A DNA stretch of 64,000 nt. It comes from Pseudoduganella rivuli (GTDB lineage Bacteria; Pseudomonadota; Gammaproteobacteria; Burkholderiales; Burkholderiaceae_D). The stretch covers positions 62,001 through 126,000 of the forward strand of contig NZ_WKJJ01000021.1 of NCBI RefSeq assembly GCF_009674485.1, written 5' to 3'. Positions 16,924 to 24,398 of the stretch are shown one piece after another (positions within the stretch are counted from its first letter, which is position 1; each line of letters starts with the position of its first letter). A program made the position numbers and the translations under genes. The notes below the pieces were generated by a model. The model saw only the letters and a program-made list of their open reading frames with translations. It was not told the DNA's origin and searched no databases.

Positions 16924-17863
16924 CTAAGCAAGCTCCACTTCAGCTTTTGCCAAGTACACAATCGCAGCAGCAGTCTGATGCAATGCATACGCAACCATAT
17001 GGGAAGGCACCTCTGTGACTTCAGCACCCTGACCGTGCCCCCCCCATCTTATTTCTTACCGTTGGAACTCCACTTTCAAGCATTGAGCGAAGGCCGGAGA
17101 AGTGCTTCGCCCAAAATTCCGGGATCAATTTTTTCTCAAACATAAGACCTACCAATGGTGTTGCTGTAGCGTTTTCCGGAAGAGCCCAATTCCGCTTTTT
17201 AGCAATAACCTTTATGGTGCTTTCCAAAGCTTTTAATGCGGAAATGAGGGCATCCTTCATATGCCCGTGCCGATAGTGCTCATAGGCAGCGTGATACTCC
17301 TCTTCGGCACCGGCATAAGCCTCATCATGCAAGATGGCTAAAGCAGGACGAACGACTTCAGAATGCAACAACTGCGAATCTACCCGAACTATTAACCCAG
17401 CTTCAAATTGATATCCTATCGCATGCTCACGGAACCGGACGTTTAATTCGTTTAAAGCTTCATCCGCTTTCTCACTCGCCGAATTATCATTTTTATAATA
17501 AACCTCCCGGGTGAATTTATCGATTATCCGGAAGGAGATCTCAATTGCATCTAACACCCGCTCGTGATTTGTCTCGTCTAATATAAAATCATACAACTCA
17601 GTGGGAATATCACGCGACCGATGCCCTTTCTTCGGCAGTAGTTCGAAGAGGCCATATTCACGACGTAAAGTAGAAACAATAAAATCGATGGCATCCCTGA
17701 CCCGGCGGAATTTAATATAGTCAATGGGGGTTCCTAGCGCATCCTGCATTACATGGATAATCTGGACGCGTAATGGTTGCGGAATTTCGTCATAAGCATA
17801 GATCTCCGGAATACCCCCTTTCAATCGCCGCTGCCTCTTCGAGTACAGATCAAAAACGCCCAC
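16924..17863 (-). pseudogene. AbiJ-like (STM4504/CBY_0614 type) HEPN protein, frameshifted in an 8-G tract
   Basis: As read, the frame from ATG 17863 stops at 17021 after 280 residues (ending RNKMGGARSGC). Residues 1-120 resemble the AbiJ N-terminal domain (VFDLYSKRQRRLKGGIPEIY, IPQPLRVQIIHVM) and residues 185-275 a HEPN-like helical domain. At 17038-17045 the minus strand has eight G. With seven G the frame continues as RNKMGGHGQGAEVTEVPSH to a TAG at 16924, giving 312 residues, the usual family length, and restoring an R270-x5-H276 catalytic motif. The defect is therefore either a sequencing error, a real mutation or a slipped-strand switch. The family is associated with abortive infection. 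It is the last island gene before attR. Confidence 0.75.
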
Positions 17864-17883
17864 AACACCTCCCTTGCATAAAG

Positions 17884-17957
17884 AGAAAATTTTCCAACGG
17901 CCCCGCTACAGACCGCATTTTAGCATGGCAAATCCCCCTATCCCGTTGGAAAGTTTT
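17884..17957. repeat. Inverted pair of TTTTCCAACGG-type repeats near attR
   Basis: GAAAATTTTCCAACGG (17884-17899) and CCGTTGGAAAGTTTTT (17942-17957) are inverted copies of the repeat found next to attL. The first also sits just upstream of the AbiJ-like gene start. Confidence 0.55.
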
Positions 17958-18010
17958 TATGTTAAGATACTGATTAATAGGCTTTTTTTGAGGATTGAGG
18001 CTTGGCTTGC

Positions 18011-18057
18011 GATTCCTGTTGTCGTGGGTTCGAGCCCCATCAGTCACCCCAAAATTT
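18011..18057 (+). repeat. Right attachment repeat (attR), bare tRNA-His 3' half
   Basis: The 47 bases are identical to 12013-12059. No 5' half of a tRNA precedes them, so this is an attachment scar and not a second tRNA gene. Confidence 0.9.
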
Positions 18058-18058
18058 T

Positions 18059-18086
18059 AAAGCCCAGCCTCGCGCTGGGCTTTTCA
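18059..18086 (+). terminator. Original tRNA-His terminator, now beyond attR
   Basis: AGCCCAGC, a 5-base loop, GCTGGGCT and TTTTC form a terminator immediately after the tRNA 3' scar. It fits the ancestral end of the tRNA-His transcript before island insertion. Confidence 0.75.
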
Positions 18087-18134
18087 TTTTCCCGTACACT
18101 TCATGCTTAGCGGAACTGTCGGGTTCATGCCACT

Positions 18135-18776
18135 ATGACTAATACTTCCTCATTCCCCTTCGTGATCGGTGTCGCCGGTGGCAGCGGCAGTGGCAAATCC
18201 ACGGTGACGCAGCAAGTGCTGGCCGCCTTTGGCGCCGACGTGGTATCCGTCGTCATGCAGGACGACTATTACGCGGACCAGACCCACCTCGCGCCCGACG
18301 TGCGCCGCAAGGCCAATTACGATCACCCGGACGCCTTTGACTGGCCACTGCTGATCGAACAGGTCCACACGCTGCGCAGCGGCCAGGCCATCGAGATGCC
18401 GGTGTACGACTTCACCATCGACAACCGCTCGACCGACACGATTCACGTCAAACCCGCGCCGGTGATTGTCATCGAAGGCTTGTTTGCCCTGTTCGATCCC
18501 GCCCTGCGCGACATGATGTCGCTGAAGATCTTCGTCGACACGGCATCGGACGTGCGCTTCATCCGCCGCCTGCAACGCGATATTTCCGAACGGGGCCGCA
18601 GCATGGACAGCGTGATCGGGCAATACATGGAAACCGTGCGCCCGATGTACAAGCAATTCATCGAGCCGACCAAACGCCACGCCGACGTCATCCTGCCGCA
18701 CGGCGCCAACGGGCCGGCGGTGGATGTCATTACCACCAAAGTCGCCAGCGTGATTGATGCCCTGAAGCAGGGGTGA
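18135..18776 (+). CDS. udk: Uridine kinase
   Basis: The protein has 213 residues, matching Udk. It phosphorylates uridine and cytidine in pyrimidine salvage. The Walker A motif GVAGGSGSGKST lies at residues 12-23. QDDYYAD and the YDHPDAFDW motif follow, with VIVIEGLFALFD as the kinase strand and the RDISERGRS lid. ATG 18135 is the only workable start here, since the ATG eight bases upstream is out of frame and stops at once; the ribosome site is weak. It is the first chromosomal gene after the island. Confidence 0.95.
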   Translation: MTNTSSFPFVIGVAGGSGSGKSTVTQQVLAAFGADVVSVVMQDDYYADQTHLAPDVRRKANYDHPDAFDWPLLIEQVHTLRSGQAIEMPVYDFTIDNRSTDTIHVKPAPVIVIEGLFALFDPALRDMMSLKIFVDTASDVRFIRRLQRDISERGRSMDSVIGQYMETVRPMYKQFIEPTKRHADVILPHGANGPAVDVITTKVASVIDALKQG

Positions 18777-18785
18777 GCTTACAGA

Positions 18786-19079
18786 TTAGCGCGCATGTAG
18801 CGCTTTAAGCGCAACGTCCGGTGCTGCGGACACGATCTTTAGCAATGCAGCTGCCGGCCCCGTGGGATTCCGACGATGCTGCTCCCAGTTTTGCAGCGTT
18901 TTCACACTCACTTGCATCAAACCGGCAAACTCGATCTGAGACAAACCGATCTGCTCTCTTACTGCCTTCACGTCCGGCGCCGCAGCATTAAAACGGCGCG
19001 ACGCCGGCGCTTCACCACGCGCAATCGCCTTGGCCTCTTTCAGGCTCTGCACCAGATCTTCAAACAATGTTTGGTCCAT
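18786..19079 (-). CDS. HigA/NadS-like antitoxin (XRE helix-turn-helix)
   Basis: The protein has 97 residues. The helix-turn-helix lies at about residues 37-75 (VKAVREQIGLSQIEFAGLMQ, then VSVKTLQNWEQHRRNPTGPA), the typical HigA-2/NadS arrangement. It would neutralise the toxin encoded just upstream and repress the operon. The ATG directly follows the toxin TGA with no gap, implying translational coupling. Confidence 0.85.
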   Translation of the reverse strand: MDQTLFEDLVQSLKEAKAIARGEAPASRRFNAAAPDVKAVREQIGLSQIEFAGLMQVSVKTLQNWEQHRRNPTGPAAALLKIVSAAPDVALKALHAR

Positions 19080-19391
19080 TCACAACTCCTTCACAAGCTC
19101 ACGCAGGATGGCAAGCTCCCTGTCGGTAAGGTCATCCTTCTTCGATTTTGAATAGATCAGCAACATAAAAATCTGGTGATCTTCCCTGATCCAATAATAG
19201 ATGGCGCGCACACCACCACTCTTGCCACGCCCAGCCAATGCATACCGCAGTTTCCGGATACCGCCACCACCGCGGATGATGTCACCCCGGTCCGGATTTT
19301 CAATCAAGATGCTTTGAAGCCCGGCATATTCATCGTCCGTCAGCAACTCATTGACCAGCCGCGTAAATGTTGGAGTTTCGATGAATTCCAT
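19080..19391 (-). CDS. RelE/HigB-like type II toxin
   Basis: The protein has 103 residues. The RelE/ParE-type fold is suggested by GGGGIRKLRYALAGRGKSGGVRAIYYW and FMLLIYSKSKKDDLT, the signature of HigB-2-like mRNA interferases. Toxin precedes antitoxin, the HigBA order. Its ATG lies only five bases from a good -10 box, so its mRNA may be leaderless. Such toxins cut mRNA at the ribosome. Confidence 0.85.
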   Translation of the reverse strand: MEFIETPTFTRLVNELLTDDEYAGLQSILIENPDRGDIIRGGGGIRKLRYALAGRGKSGGVRAIYYWIREDHQIFMLLIYSKSKKDDLTDRELAILRELVKEL

Positions 19392-19396
19392 GATCT

Positions 19397-19425
19397 AGTA
19401 TATACGCCATTGGCGTACACCTCAA
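19397..19425 (-). promoter_or_regulatory. Toxin-antitoxin promoter with operator in its spacer
   Basis: On the minus strand TTGAGG (19425-19420), a 17-base spacer and TATACT (19402-19397) make a well-spaced promoter. Inside the spacer TACGCCA-T-TGGCGTA (19403-19417) is a perfect palindrome, a natural site for HigA-type autorepression. The toxin ATG follows the -10 box by five bases. Confidence 0.75.
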
Positions 19426-19492
19426 ATGAGTTAGGGGAATTCATCCTCGATGAACACATCACGCAGCGCATTGCGACAGATAGCAATGCGAT

Positions 19493-20032
19493 ATGATGAA
19501 AATCATGGAAACTCAACTCATATACACCACCGCCCAATCCCGCTCCGACCTCGAACAAATCCTCGCCCTCCAGCGCAGCAACCTGCCCGGCGCGGCGCCG
19601 GGGCAGGACGAGCAGGGTTTTGTGTCGCTGGTCTATACGGTGCCGTTGCTGGAATCCGTGTGCGGTCCGCACCGGCACGTGATCGCCAGGGATGGCGACA
19701 AGGTGGTCGGCTATACGCTGGTGCTGCTGCCGGAGGCGAAGGAACACTTCCCCGAGATCGGCGACATGTTCGGCGCGGTCGACGCGTGGCGCGCGCCGGG
19801 AACGACATATTTCGTCATGGGCCAGGTGTGCGTGGCGGACGGTTACCGGGGACAGGGTGTATTCCGCGGGCTGTACCACAAGCTGCGCGATGAAATGCGG
19901 GAGCACTTCGACTTCGTCGCCACCGACGTATCGCGCAAGAACGTACGGTCGATGAATGCGCACGCGGGCGTCGGATTCCGGGAAATCAACGAAGGGTCAC
20001 CGTGGCAGGTGATCGTCTGGGACTGGACCTGA
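19493..20032 (+). CDS. GNAT-family N-acetyltransferase
   Basis: The protein has 179 residues. The GNAT core is clear: YFVMGQVCVADGYRGQGVFRGLYHKL carries the acetyl-CoA loop (G-Y-R-G-Q-G-V), followed by TDVSRKNVRSMNAHAGVGF with the conserved Asn-rich motif. The acceptor is unknown. The first ATG (19493) is used, but ATG 19505 is equally possible as neither has a strong ribosome site. It is divergent from the toxin-antitoxin operon, and the two promoters must share the 100-bp space. Confidence 0.85.
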   Translation: MMKIMETQLIYTTAQSRSDLEQILALQRSNLPGAAPGQDEQGFVSLVYTVPLLESVCGPHRHVIARDGDKVVGYTLVLLPEAKEHFPEIGDMFGAVDAWRAPGTTYFVMGQVCVADGYRGQGVFRGLYHKLRDEMREHFDFVATDVSRKNVRSMNAHAGVGFREINEGSPWQVIVWDWT

Positions 20033-20040
20033 CAAACTGG

Positions 20041-20844
20041 CTAAGGCCGCGCCTGCTGATACTGGCGGTAGTCCGCCGTGCTGCGGTATTCGTACAGCGC
20101 CTGCCAGTAGCGGTCCGAGAACCGGCCATATTGCGAGTGAAACTGGCGCGACAGCATCAGGTACAGAGGCGTCTGCTCAAACGCCTTGCCCGCCCGTTCG
20201 ATCTTGCCCTCGTAGCGCGACGCGATCAGCTGGTCCGCCTCGATTTCCATGGCGATCACGCCATCGAGCCGGCCCGCCATCAGTTTGGCGACATTCGATT
20301 CCAGCGCCTTGCTGCCGTCATCATAGGAAATACCCAGCTGCTGCAAGCGCTCGGTGATAAACACGAAGCCCGATTCGACGCCGATGCGGCCATCGCCGAT
20401 GCCTGAAAAACGCTGCCCATCCCAGTCGACCTGCGTCCCCTTGCGGCGGTACAGGAAATAGCGCGGCGTGGCCAGCGCCTTCCTTTCATCCGGGCCGGCG
20501 CCCGCCATGGGGAACACGGCATACTCGGCACGCTCGGCGGAATAGGCGCCCACCATGCCATCGACCAGCCCGTTCTTCAACTCTTCCACGCAGCGGCGCC
20601 TGGGGGCCACACGGCGCTCCAGTTCCAGGCCCATCCCCCGCGCCGCTTGCTGCATCAGGTATTGCAAGTGACCGGTGCCATCGACCCGCGCATACGGCGG
20701 GTAATCGACATCCATCGAACACAGCCGGAAACGCGCAGGCGCCGACGCGACCGCGGTGGCGGGCGGCTCGTTGCCTGCCCATGCGGGTAAAACCGACCAC
20801 AATGCTGCAAATACCGCTGATGCAATGCCAATCCGACACCACAT
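20041..20844 (-). CDS. Family 3 periplasmic substrate-binding protein
   Basis: The protein has 267 residues. A signal peptide (IGIASAVFAALWSVLPAWAG) ends near residue 24. The mature part begins with LCSMDVDYPPYA, the opening strand of amino-acid-type solute-binding proteins. Further motifs are VDGMVGAYSAERAEYAVFP and RIGVESGFVFI, typical of the family. No ABC permease is next to it, so it is an orphan or a sensor-type binding protein. Adjacent signalling genes (the hybrid kinase) make a sensory role possible. Confidence 0.8.
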   Translation of the reverse strand: MWCRIGIASAVFAALWSVLPAWAGNEPPATAVASAPARFRLCSMDVDYPPYARVDGTGHLQYLMQQAARGMGLELERRVAPRRRCVEELKNGLVDGMVGAYSAERAEYAVFPMAGAGPDERKALATPRYFLYRRKGTQVDWDGQRFSGIGDGRIGVESGFVFITERLQQLGISYDDGSKALESNVAKLMAGRLDGVIAMEIEADQLIASRYEGKIERAGKAFEQTPLYLMLSRQFHSQYGRFSDRYWQALYEYRSTADYRQYQQARP

Positions 20845-20973
20845 TCATGACTCCTGTTATGCAATTTGTGTCTAGCGTAACACGGTGAATGAAAAAGATT
20901 GATGGAATCGACGGCGCGGCCACAGGAATTGCCTACAATGAACCCATTGATTTAAGCCAAGTTGATGGGGCTG

Positions 20974-21010
20974 CTCGCTGCACCGGTGCAAACCGCTGCA
21001 GCGATTTTTT
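20974..21010 (+). terminator. Plus-strand terminator-like hairpin, source transcript unknown
   Basis: CGCTGC (20977-20982 region) and GCAGCG (20998-21003) enclose a GC-rich loop followed by seven T. Both flanking genes are on the minus strand, so it would end an unannotated plus-strand RNA beginning near a TACAAT box at 20934-20939. No -35 box is convincing. Confidence 0.35.
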
Positions 21011-21012
21011 TA

Positions 21013-23214
21013 TCAAGGACGCGGCTGAGGCGTCACCCGCGCCAGCACGGCAAACAGCCGCTCCATGTCGACCGGCTTGACGAAGTGATAATCGAAACCC
21101 GCCGAATACGCTTCCTGGCGATCCCGTTCCTGGCCATAGCCCGTGATGGCCACCAGCACCGCGTTGACGGTTTCCGGCCGCGCGCGCAGGCGGCGCGCCA
21201 GCTCGTTGCCATCGATGTCCGGCAAGCCGATGTCGAGCAGGCACACGTCCGGATGCATGGCGCGCGCCGCATCCATGCCGGCATAGGGATGGTTTTCCAC
21301 CCGCACCGTGTGGCCGGCGTCGGCCAGCACCATGCCCAGCGTGCTGGCGGCATCGACATTGTCATCCACTACCAGCAGGTTCAGGCTGCGGGCCGGCGGC
21401 TCGGCGCCGGCATGTTTCGGGCGCACATCGCTACCGGGGTCCGGCTGCGCCATCGGCAGGCGCAGGATGAACGTGCTGCCCTTGCCGATGCCGTCGCTGT
21501 GCGCCGCCACGCTGCCCTGGTGCGCTTCCGCCAGCCGCTGCACCAGCGCCAGGCCGAGACCCATGCCGCCCTGCGACCGGTCCAGCGTGCGCTCGTCCTG
21601 CGCAAACAATTCAAAGGCGCGCGCCAGCAATTCCGGCCGCATGCCGACACCGTTGTCGCGCACCGTCACCGTCAGGTTTTCGCCGCGCACGCCGACGCGC
21701 AATTCGACAAAGCCGTCTTCCGGTGTGTACTTGGCCGCATTGTTGAGCAGGTTGGCCAGCACCTGCACCAGCCGCTTGTTGTCGCCATAGACGTAGACCG
21801 GCTCCGGCGGCAAATGCACATTGAAACGGTGATGGCGCGCCTCCATCAGCGGCCGCACCTGCTCCACCGCGTGCGACACCACGTGGCGGAAGTCCAGCGT
21901 TTCCTTTTTCAGAGCCACCATGCCGCGCGTCACGCGCGACACGTCCAGCAAGTCGTCGATCAGCCCCGTCATGTGGCGCACCTGGCGGGAGATCACTTCA
22001 CTGGTGCGCTTGACCGTCGCTTCGTCGAACTGGAAGCGGCGCAGCAGTTCCGCCGCCGTGCCGATCGGCGCCAGCGGATTGCGCAGTTCGTGCGCCAGCA
22101 TGGCGAGGAATTCATCCTTGCGGCTGTCCGCGTCGCGCAGCGCGGCCTGGGCGCGCTTGCTGGCGTCATGCTCGGCGTGCAGCGCCGCCACGGCGCGCAC
22201 CCGCTCGGCCGCTTCCCACGTGCGCTGCACCACGTCCTGCGTCATCGAAATATCGTCGCGCGTCCACAGGCGCGGCGACGCCATGGTCAGGTGCAGCGCG
22301 CACGTCACCCTGCCCTGCTGCATCAGCGGCACCACGACAATGGCGGCAATCCCCAGCGCCTGGTAAGCGGCGGCATTGGCCGCCGTGCGGCGGTCCGTAT
22401 TGATGTCATCGACCACAAAGGGCTTGCCCGCTTCCAGGATCGCCATGATTTCCGGGCTCAGGTCGTCCAGCCGCACGCTGGCCGGCAACGGCGGCAGTGC
22501 GCCGTATTCGGGCGAGGTCCACATCCCCTGCAGGAACGCCATGTGGCTGGCCGGGTGGATTTCCGTGTAATACACGCGTGACACGCGCAGGTACTTGCCC
22601 AGCAATTCGGTCGACACGGCGGTGATTTCCTCCGCGGAGCCCTGCGCGCGCAAGCGGTCCGCCATGTCCAGCTGGAAAGCCTGGCGCCGGTTCAGCGCAA
22701 CGAAAGCCCGCTCCGCCAGCACCTCCCGCGTGGATTCCGTCAGTACCAGCAATACGCCTTCGACCTGGCCGCTGTCGCCCCAGATCGGGCTGTGGCAATG
22801 GGTGAAGTACGTTTCGCGTTGCGTATGGCCCCGCTCCGGCGCATAGCTGGCGTTTTCCACGTAATAGGTTTCACCCGTGAAGACGTGCTCGAAAATCGGC
22901 CCCAGCTGGTCCCACATTTCCCGCCACAGCTCGAACACGGGGCGCCCCAGGTGGCCCGGGTGCTTGCTGCCCAACACATGGGCGAATGCGTCGTTATAAA
23001 AGGTGAGCAAATCCCTGCCCCAATGGATCGCCATGGGGAATTTGGATGCGAGGATGGTGCGTAACACCATTTGCAGGCTTAGCGGCCATTGCTCTGGCGG
23101 CCCCATGCGGGAAGCGCGCCAGTCGCATGCGCGCAGCCGTTCGCCGCACTCGCCGCCACCGTCCAGGAAGGCCAGCCGGCGCACAGCCTGAGGTGGGATT
23201 AAATCGTTGCTCAT
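21013..23214 (-). CDS. Hybrid sensor histidine kinase (PAS-GAF-HisKA-HATPase-REC)
   Basis: The protein has 733 residues and no membrane segment, so it is cytosolic. Residues ~30-165 form a PAS-like domain, ~180-335 a GAF-like domain, and ~365-430 the HisKA domain with phospho-acceptor H375 in AMLAHELRNPLAP. The ATPase domain shows NN491-492, DNG520-522 and GMGLG at 551-555. A receiver domain at 612-728 has D661 in LLDIGLPDIDG. The first 50 residues (GERLRACDWRASRMGPPEQW) are typical of proteobacterial kinases of this type. The output partner is not adjacent; the receiver suggests a phosphorelay or an internal switch. Confidence 0.92.
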   Translation of the reverse strand: MSNDLIPPQAVRRLAFLDGGGECGERLRACDWRASRMGPPEQWPLSLQMVLRTILASKFPMAIHWGRDLLTFYNDAFAHVLGSKHPGHLGRPVFELWREMWDQLGPIFEHVFTGETYYVENASYAPERGHTQRETYFTHCHSPIWGDSGQVEGVLLVLTESTREVLAERAFVALNRRQAFQLDMADRLRAQGSAEEITAVSTELLGKYLRVSRVYYTEIHPASHMAFLQGMWTSPEYGALPPLPASVRLDDLSPEIMAILEAGKPFVVDDINTDRRTAANAAAYQALGIAAIVVVPLMQQGRVTCALHLTMASPRLWTRDDISMTQDVVQRTWEAAERVRAVAALHAEHDASKRAQAALRDADSRKDEFLAMLAHELRNPLAPIGTAAELLRRFQFDEATVKRTSEVISRQVRHMTGLIDDLLDVSRVTRGMVALKKETLDFRHVVSHAVEQVRPLMEARHHRFNVHLPPEPVYVYGDNKRLVQVLANLLNNAAKYTPEDGFVELRVGVRGENLTVTVRDNGVGMRPELLARAFELFAQDERTLDRSQGGMGLGLALVQRLAEAHQGSVAAHSDGIGKGSTFILRLPMAQPDPGSDVRPKHAGAEPPARSLNLLVVDDNVDAASTLGMVLADAGHTVRVENHPYAGMDAARAMHPDVCLLDIGLPDIDGNELARRLRARPETVNAVLVAITGYGQERDRQEAYSAGFDYHFVKPVDMERLFAVLARVTPQPRP

Positions 23215-23388
23215 CGGGGTGTTGCCATAAATACATTCCCCGAATCATACACGTACTTGCCAATTTAAATATAGAAAAGATTACCTTTTTCGCCGGCGAA
23301 GGCTGGCTGACGCTGCGTGCGGAAATACAACGCAAAGCGCATGAATACGTGGTTTGCGCGGTTTTTTGCTGTCTTTCATGCGCGCTGG

Positions 23389-23410
23389 TGGTATGATTTT
23401 TTACATACCA
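23389..23410. promoter_or_regulatory. Inverted repeat overlapping a possible -10 box
   Basis: TGGTATG (23389-23395) and CATACCA (23404-23410) are perfect inverted arms around ATTTTTTA. A TATGAT box (23392-23397) overlaps the left arm, so it may be an operator of the downstream RNA. Confidence 0.4.
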
Positions 23411-23586
23411 AGAAGAAATTTTAGTTGCAATTTTTTAATACCAAGTACCGAATAACGCTCCTGGCAGGGAGCCCCGCCACGTGGCCTGCAGGGACTACGA
23501 TGGCTTTGCCGGGCGATGCAACCAACAAAAGATGCATCCCAACAAGCAACGCACGGAATGCCGTCCACTGGACGGCATTTTTTTTG
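23404..23586 (+). ncRNA. Candidate small RNA of about 180 nt
   Basis: The 463-bp gap 23215-23677 holds no gene but carries a structured segment: a 10-bp palindrome GCCACGTGGC (23475 region), a GATGC...GCATC hairpin (23515-23538), and a strong terminator. Nothing in it matches a riboswitch or housekeeping RNA that I can recognise. The terminator lies 90 bp before the next gene, so it could be a free small RNA or a terminated leader. Confidence 0.35.
23557..23586 (+). terminator. Intrinsic terminator upstream of the 23678 gene
   Basis: AATGCCGTCC (23557-23566) and GGACGGCATT (23570-23579) form a perfect 10-bp stem with a 3-base loop, followed by T residues. Nothing coding lies upstream on this strand. 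Confidence 0.85.
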
Positions 23587-23677
23587 TACATTATGGTGAC
23601 TGCGCAGTCTTGCATTGCCCTAAGGCATTGAATAGACGATACAATGCCCAATCGCGTAATCATTTTTCGAGCTGACC

Positions 23678-24154
23678 ATGTCCGATGACAAACCCCTGAC
23701 GGCCGAAGAGAAGATCCTGGCCCAGCTGTCCACCTACAGCAAAGAAACGCCCATCGGCCACCCCGATATCGATGGCCGCGCCGGCATTTTCGTCCCTTCC
23801 CCCGAGTTCAATTTCGCGGCCAACGCCACGATCCGCATGGGGTCCGGCATTGTCGGCTTTGGCAATCCCGATGGCACGCTGACGATTTATTTCGAAGGCA
23901 ACCGCTTCGATGATTCCAGCCTGCACAAATGGGAAAACAAGGTACGCAAGTCGTATGACCGCATGGTGATGCGTGCGCCGACCGTCTCGAAGGGCAAGCT
24001 CGACGCCAAGCAACTGGAACTGGTGGGCTTGATCGAAGGCAATGGCATCACCATCAAGCACCCGGAAAAGCTGGTGCACTGGCTGACCGTGTCCAATGCG
24101 CTGGATACCGCGCCGGCATCGGATCACATCACGTGGAAGAAAGATAAGTTTTAA
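23678..24154 (+). CDS. Conserved-looking hypothetical protein
   Basis: I do not recognise this 158-residue soluble protein. It is acidic at the N-terminus (MSDDKPLTAEEKILAQLSTY) and beta-rich in the middle (ANATIRMGSGIVGFGNPDG), with a C-terminal helix-strand part (DAKQLELVGLIEGNGITIKH). No signal peptide or membrane segment is present. Host-like GC-rich codon use and a clean frame support that it is real. It follows the candidate small RNA and stands alone. Confidence 0.7.
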   Translation: MSDDKPLTAEEKILAQLSTYSKETPIGHPDIDGRAGIFVPSPEFNFAANATIRMGSGIVGFGNPDGTLTIYFEGNRFDDSSLHKWENKVRKSYDRMVMRAPTVSKGKLDAKQLELVGLIEGNGITIKHPEKLVHWLTVSNALDTAPASDHITWKKDKF

Positions 24155-24256
24155 CGAGGCAAAGTCCTACAACCGCCATGACTTTTCGCTGATCCCGGTC
24201 AGCGGGGTGCGCACCTAAGATGATGTCATACCATCGTCAAATTGCAGGAGCGCACC

Positions 24257-24376
24257 ATGACTCGCATAAACCCCATCACTGTCGGATCGCTGCTGGTCGG
24301 GTTGGCCGGCGTTTCCACCTGGCTGCTGTGCTCAGCCGAAGTGCTGCACAACGCATCGTTCTTCTTCGTGCATTAA
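24257..24376 (+). CDS. Small single-span membrane protein (39 aa)
   Basis: The frame encodes MTRINPITVGSLLVGLAGVS followed by a hydrophobic stretch, a single membrane segment, and ends FFFVH. AGGAG at 24246-24250 sits six bases before the ATG, an excellent ribosome site, which is the main support. It has no recognisable family. Leaderless upstream context suggests its own promoter in 24160-24240. Confidence 0.6.
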   Translation: MTRINPITVGSLLVGLAGVSTWLLCSAEVLHNASFFFVH

Positions 24377-24398
24377 TTCCGCTTCAGCCCGCCTGCCT

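Larger units (their letters stand above)
12013..18057. mobile_element. tRNA-His genomic island (about 6 kb), no recognisable integrase
   Basis: Two identical 47-bp sequences (12013-12059 and 18011-18057) bound the element; the first is the 3' half of tRNA-His and the second is a bare copy. Repeat to repeat is 5,998 bp. Its genes are visibly AT-richer than the flanks and use A/T-ending codons. It carries a two-TM unknown protein, a DUF2971 protein, a HEPN-type protein and an AbiJ-like HEPN protein, plus long decayed stretches. No tyrosine or serine recombinase is visible, so it is either a decayed island or one moved in trans. The terminator that fits the tRNA transcript now sits beyond the right repeat, as insertion would predict. 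Confidence 0.85.

Noticed and set aside
18011..18057. Second tRNA-His gene
   Set aside because: Only the 3' half is present; no acceptor 5' strand, D-arm or anticodon stem precedes it. It is an attachment scar.
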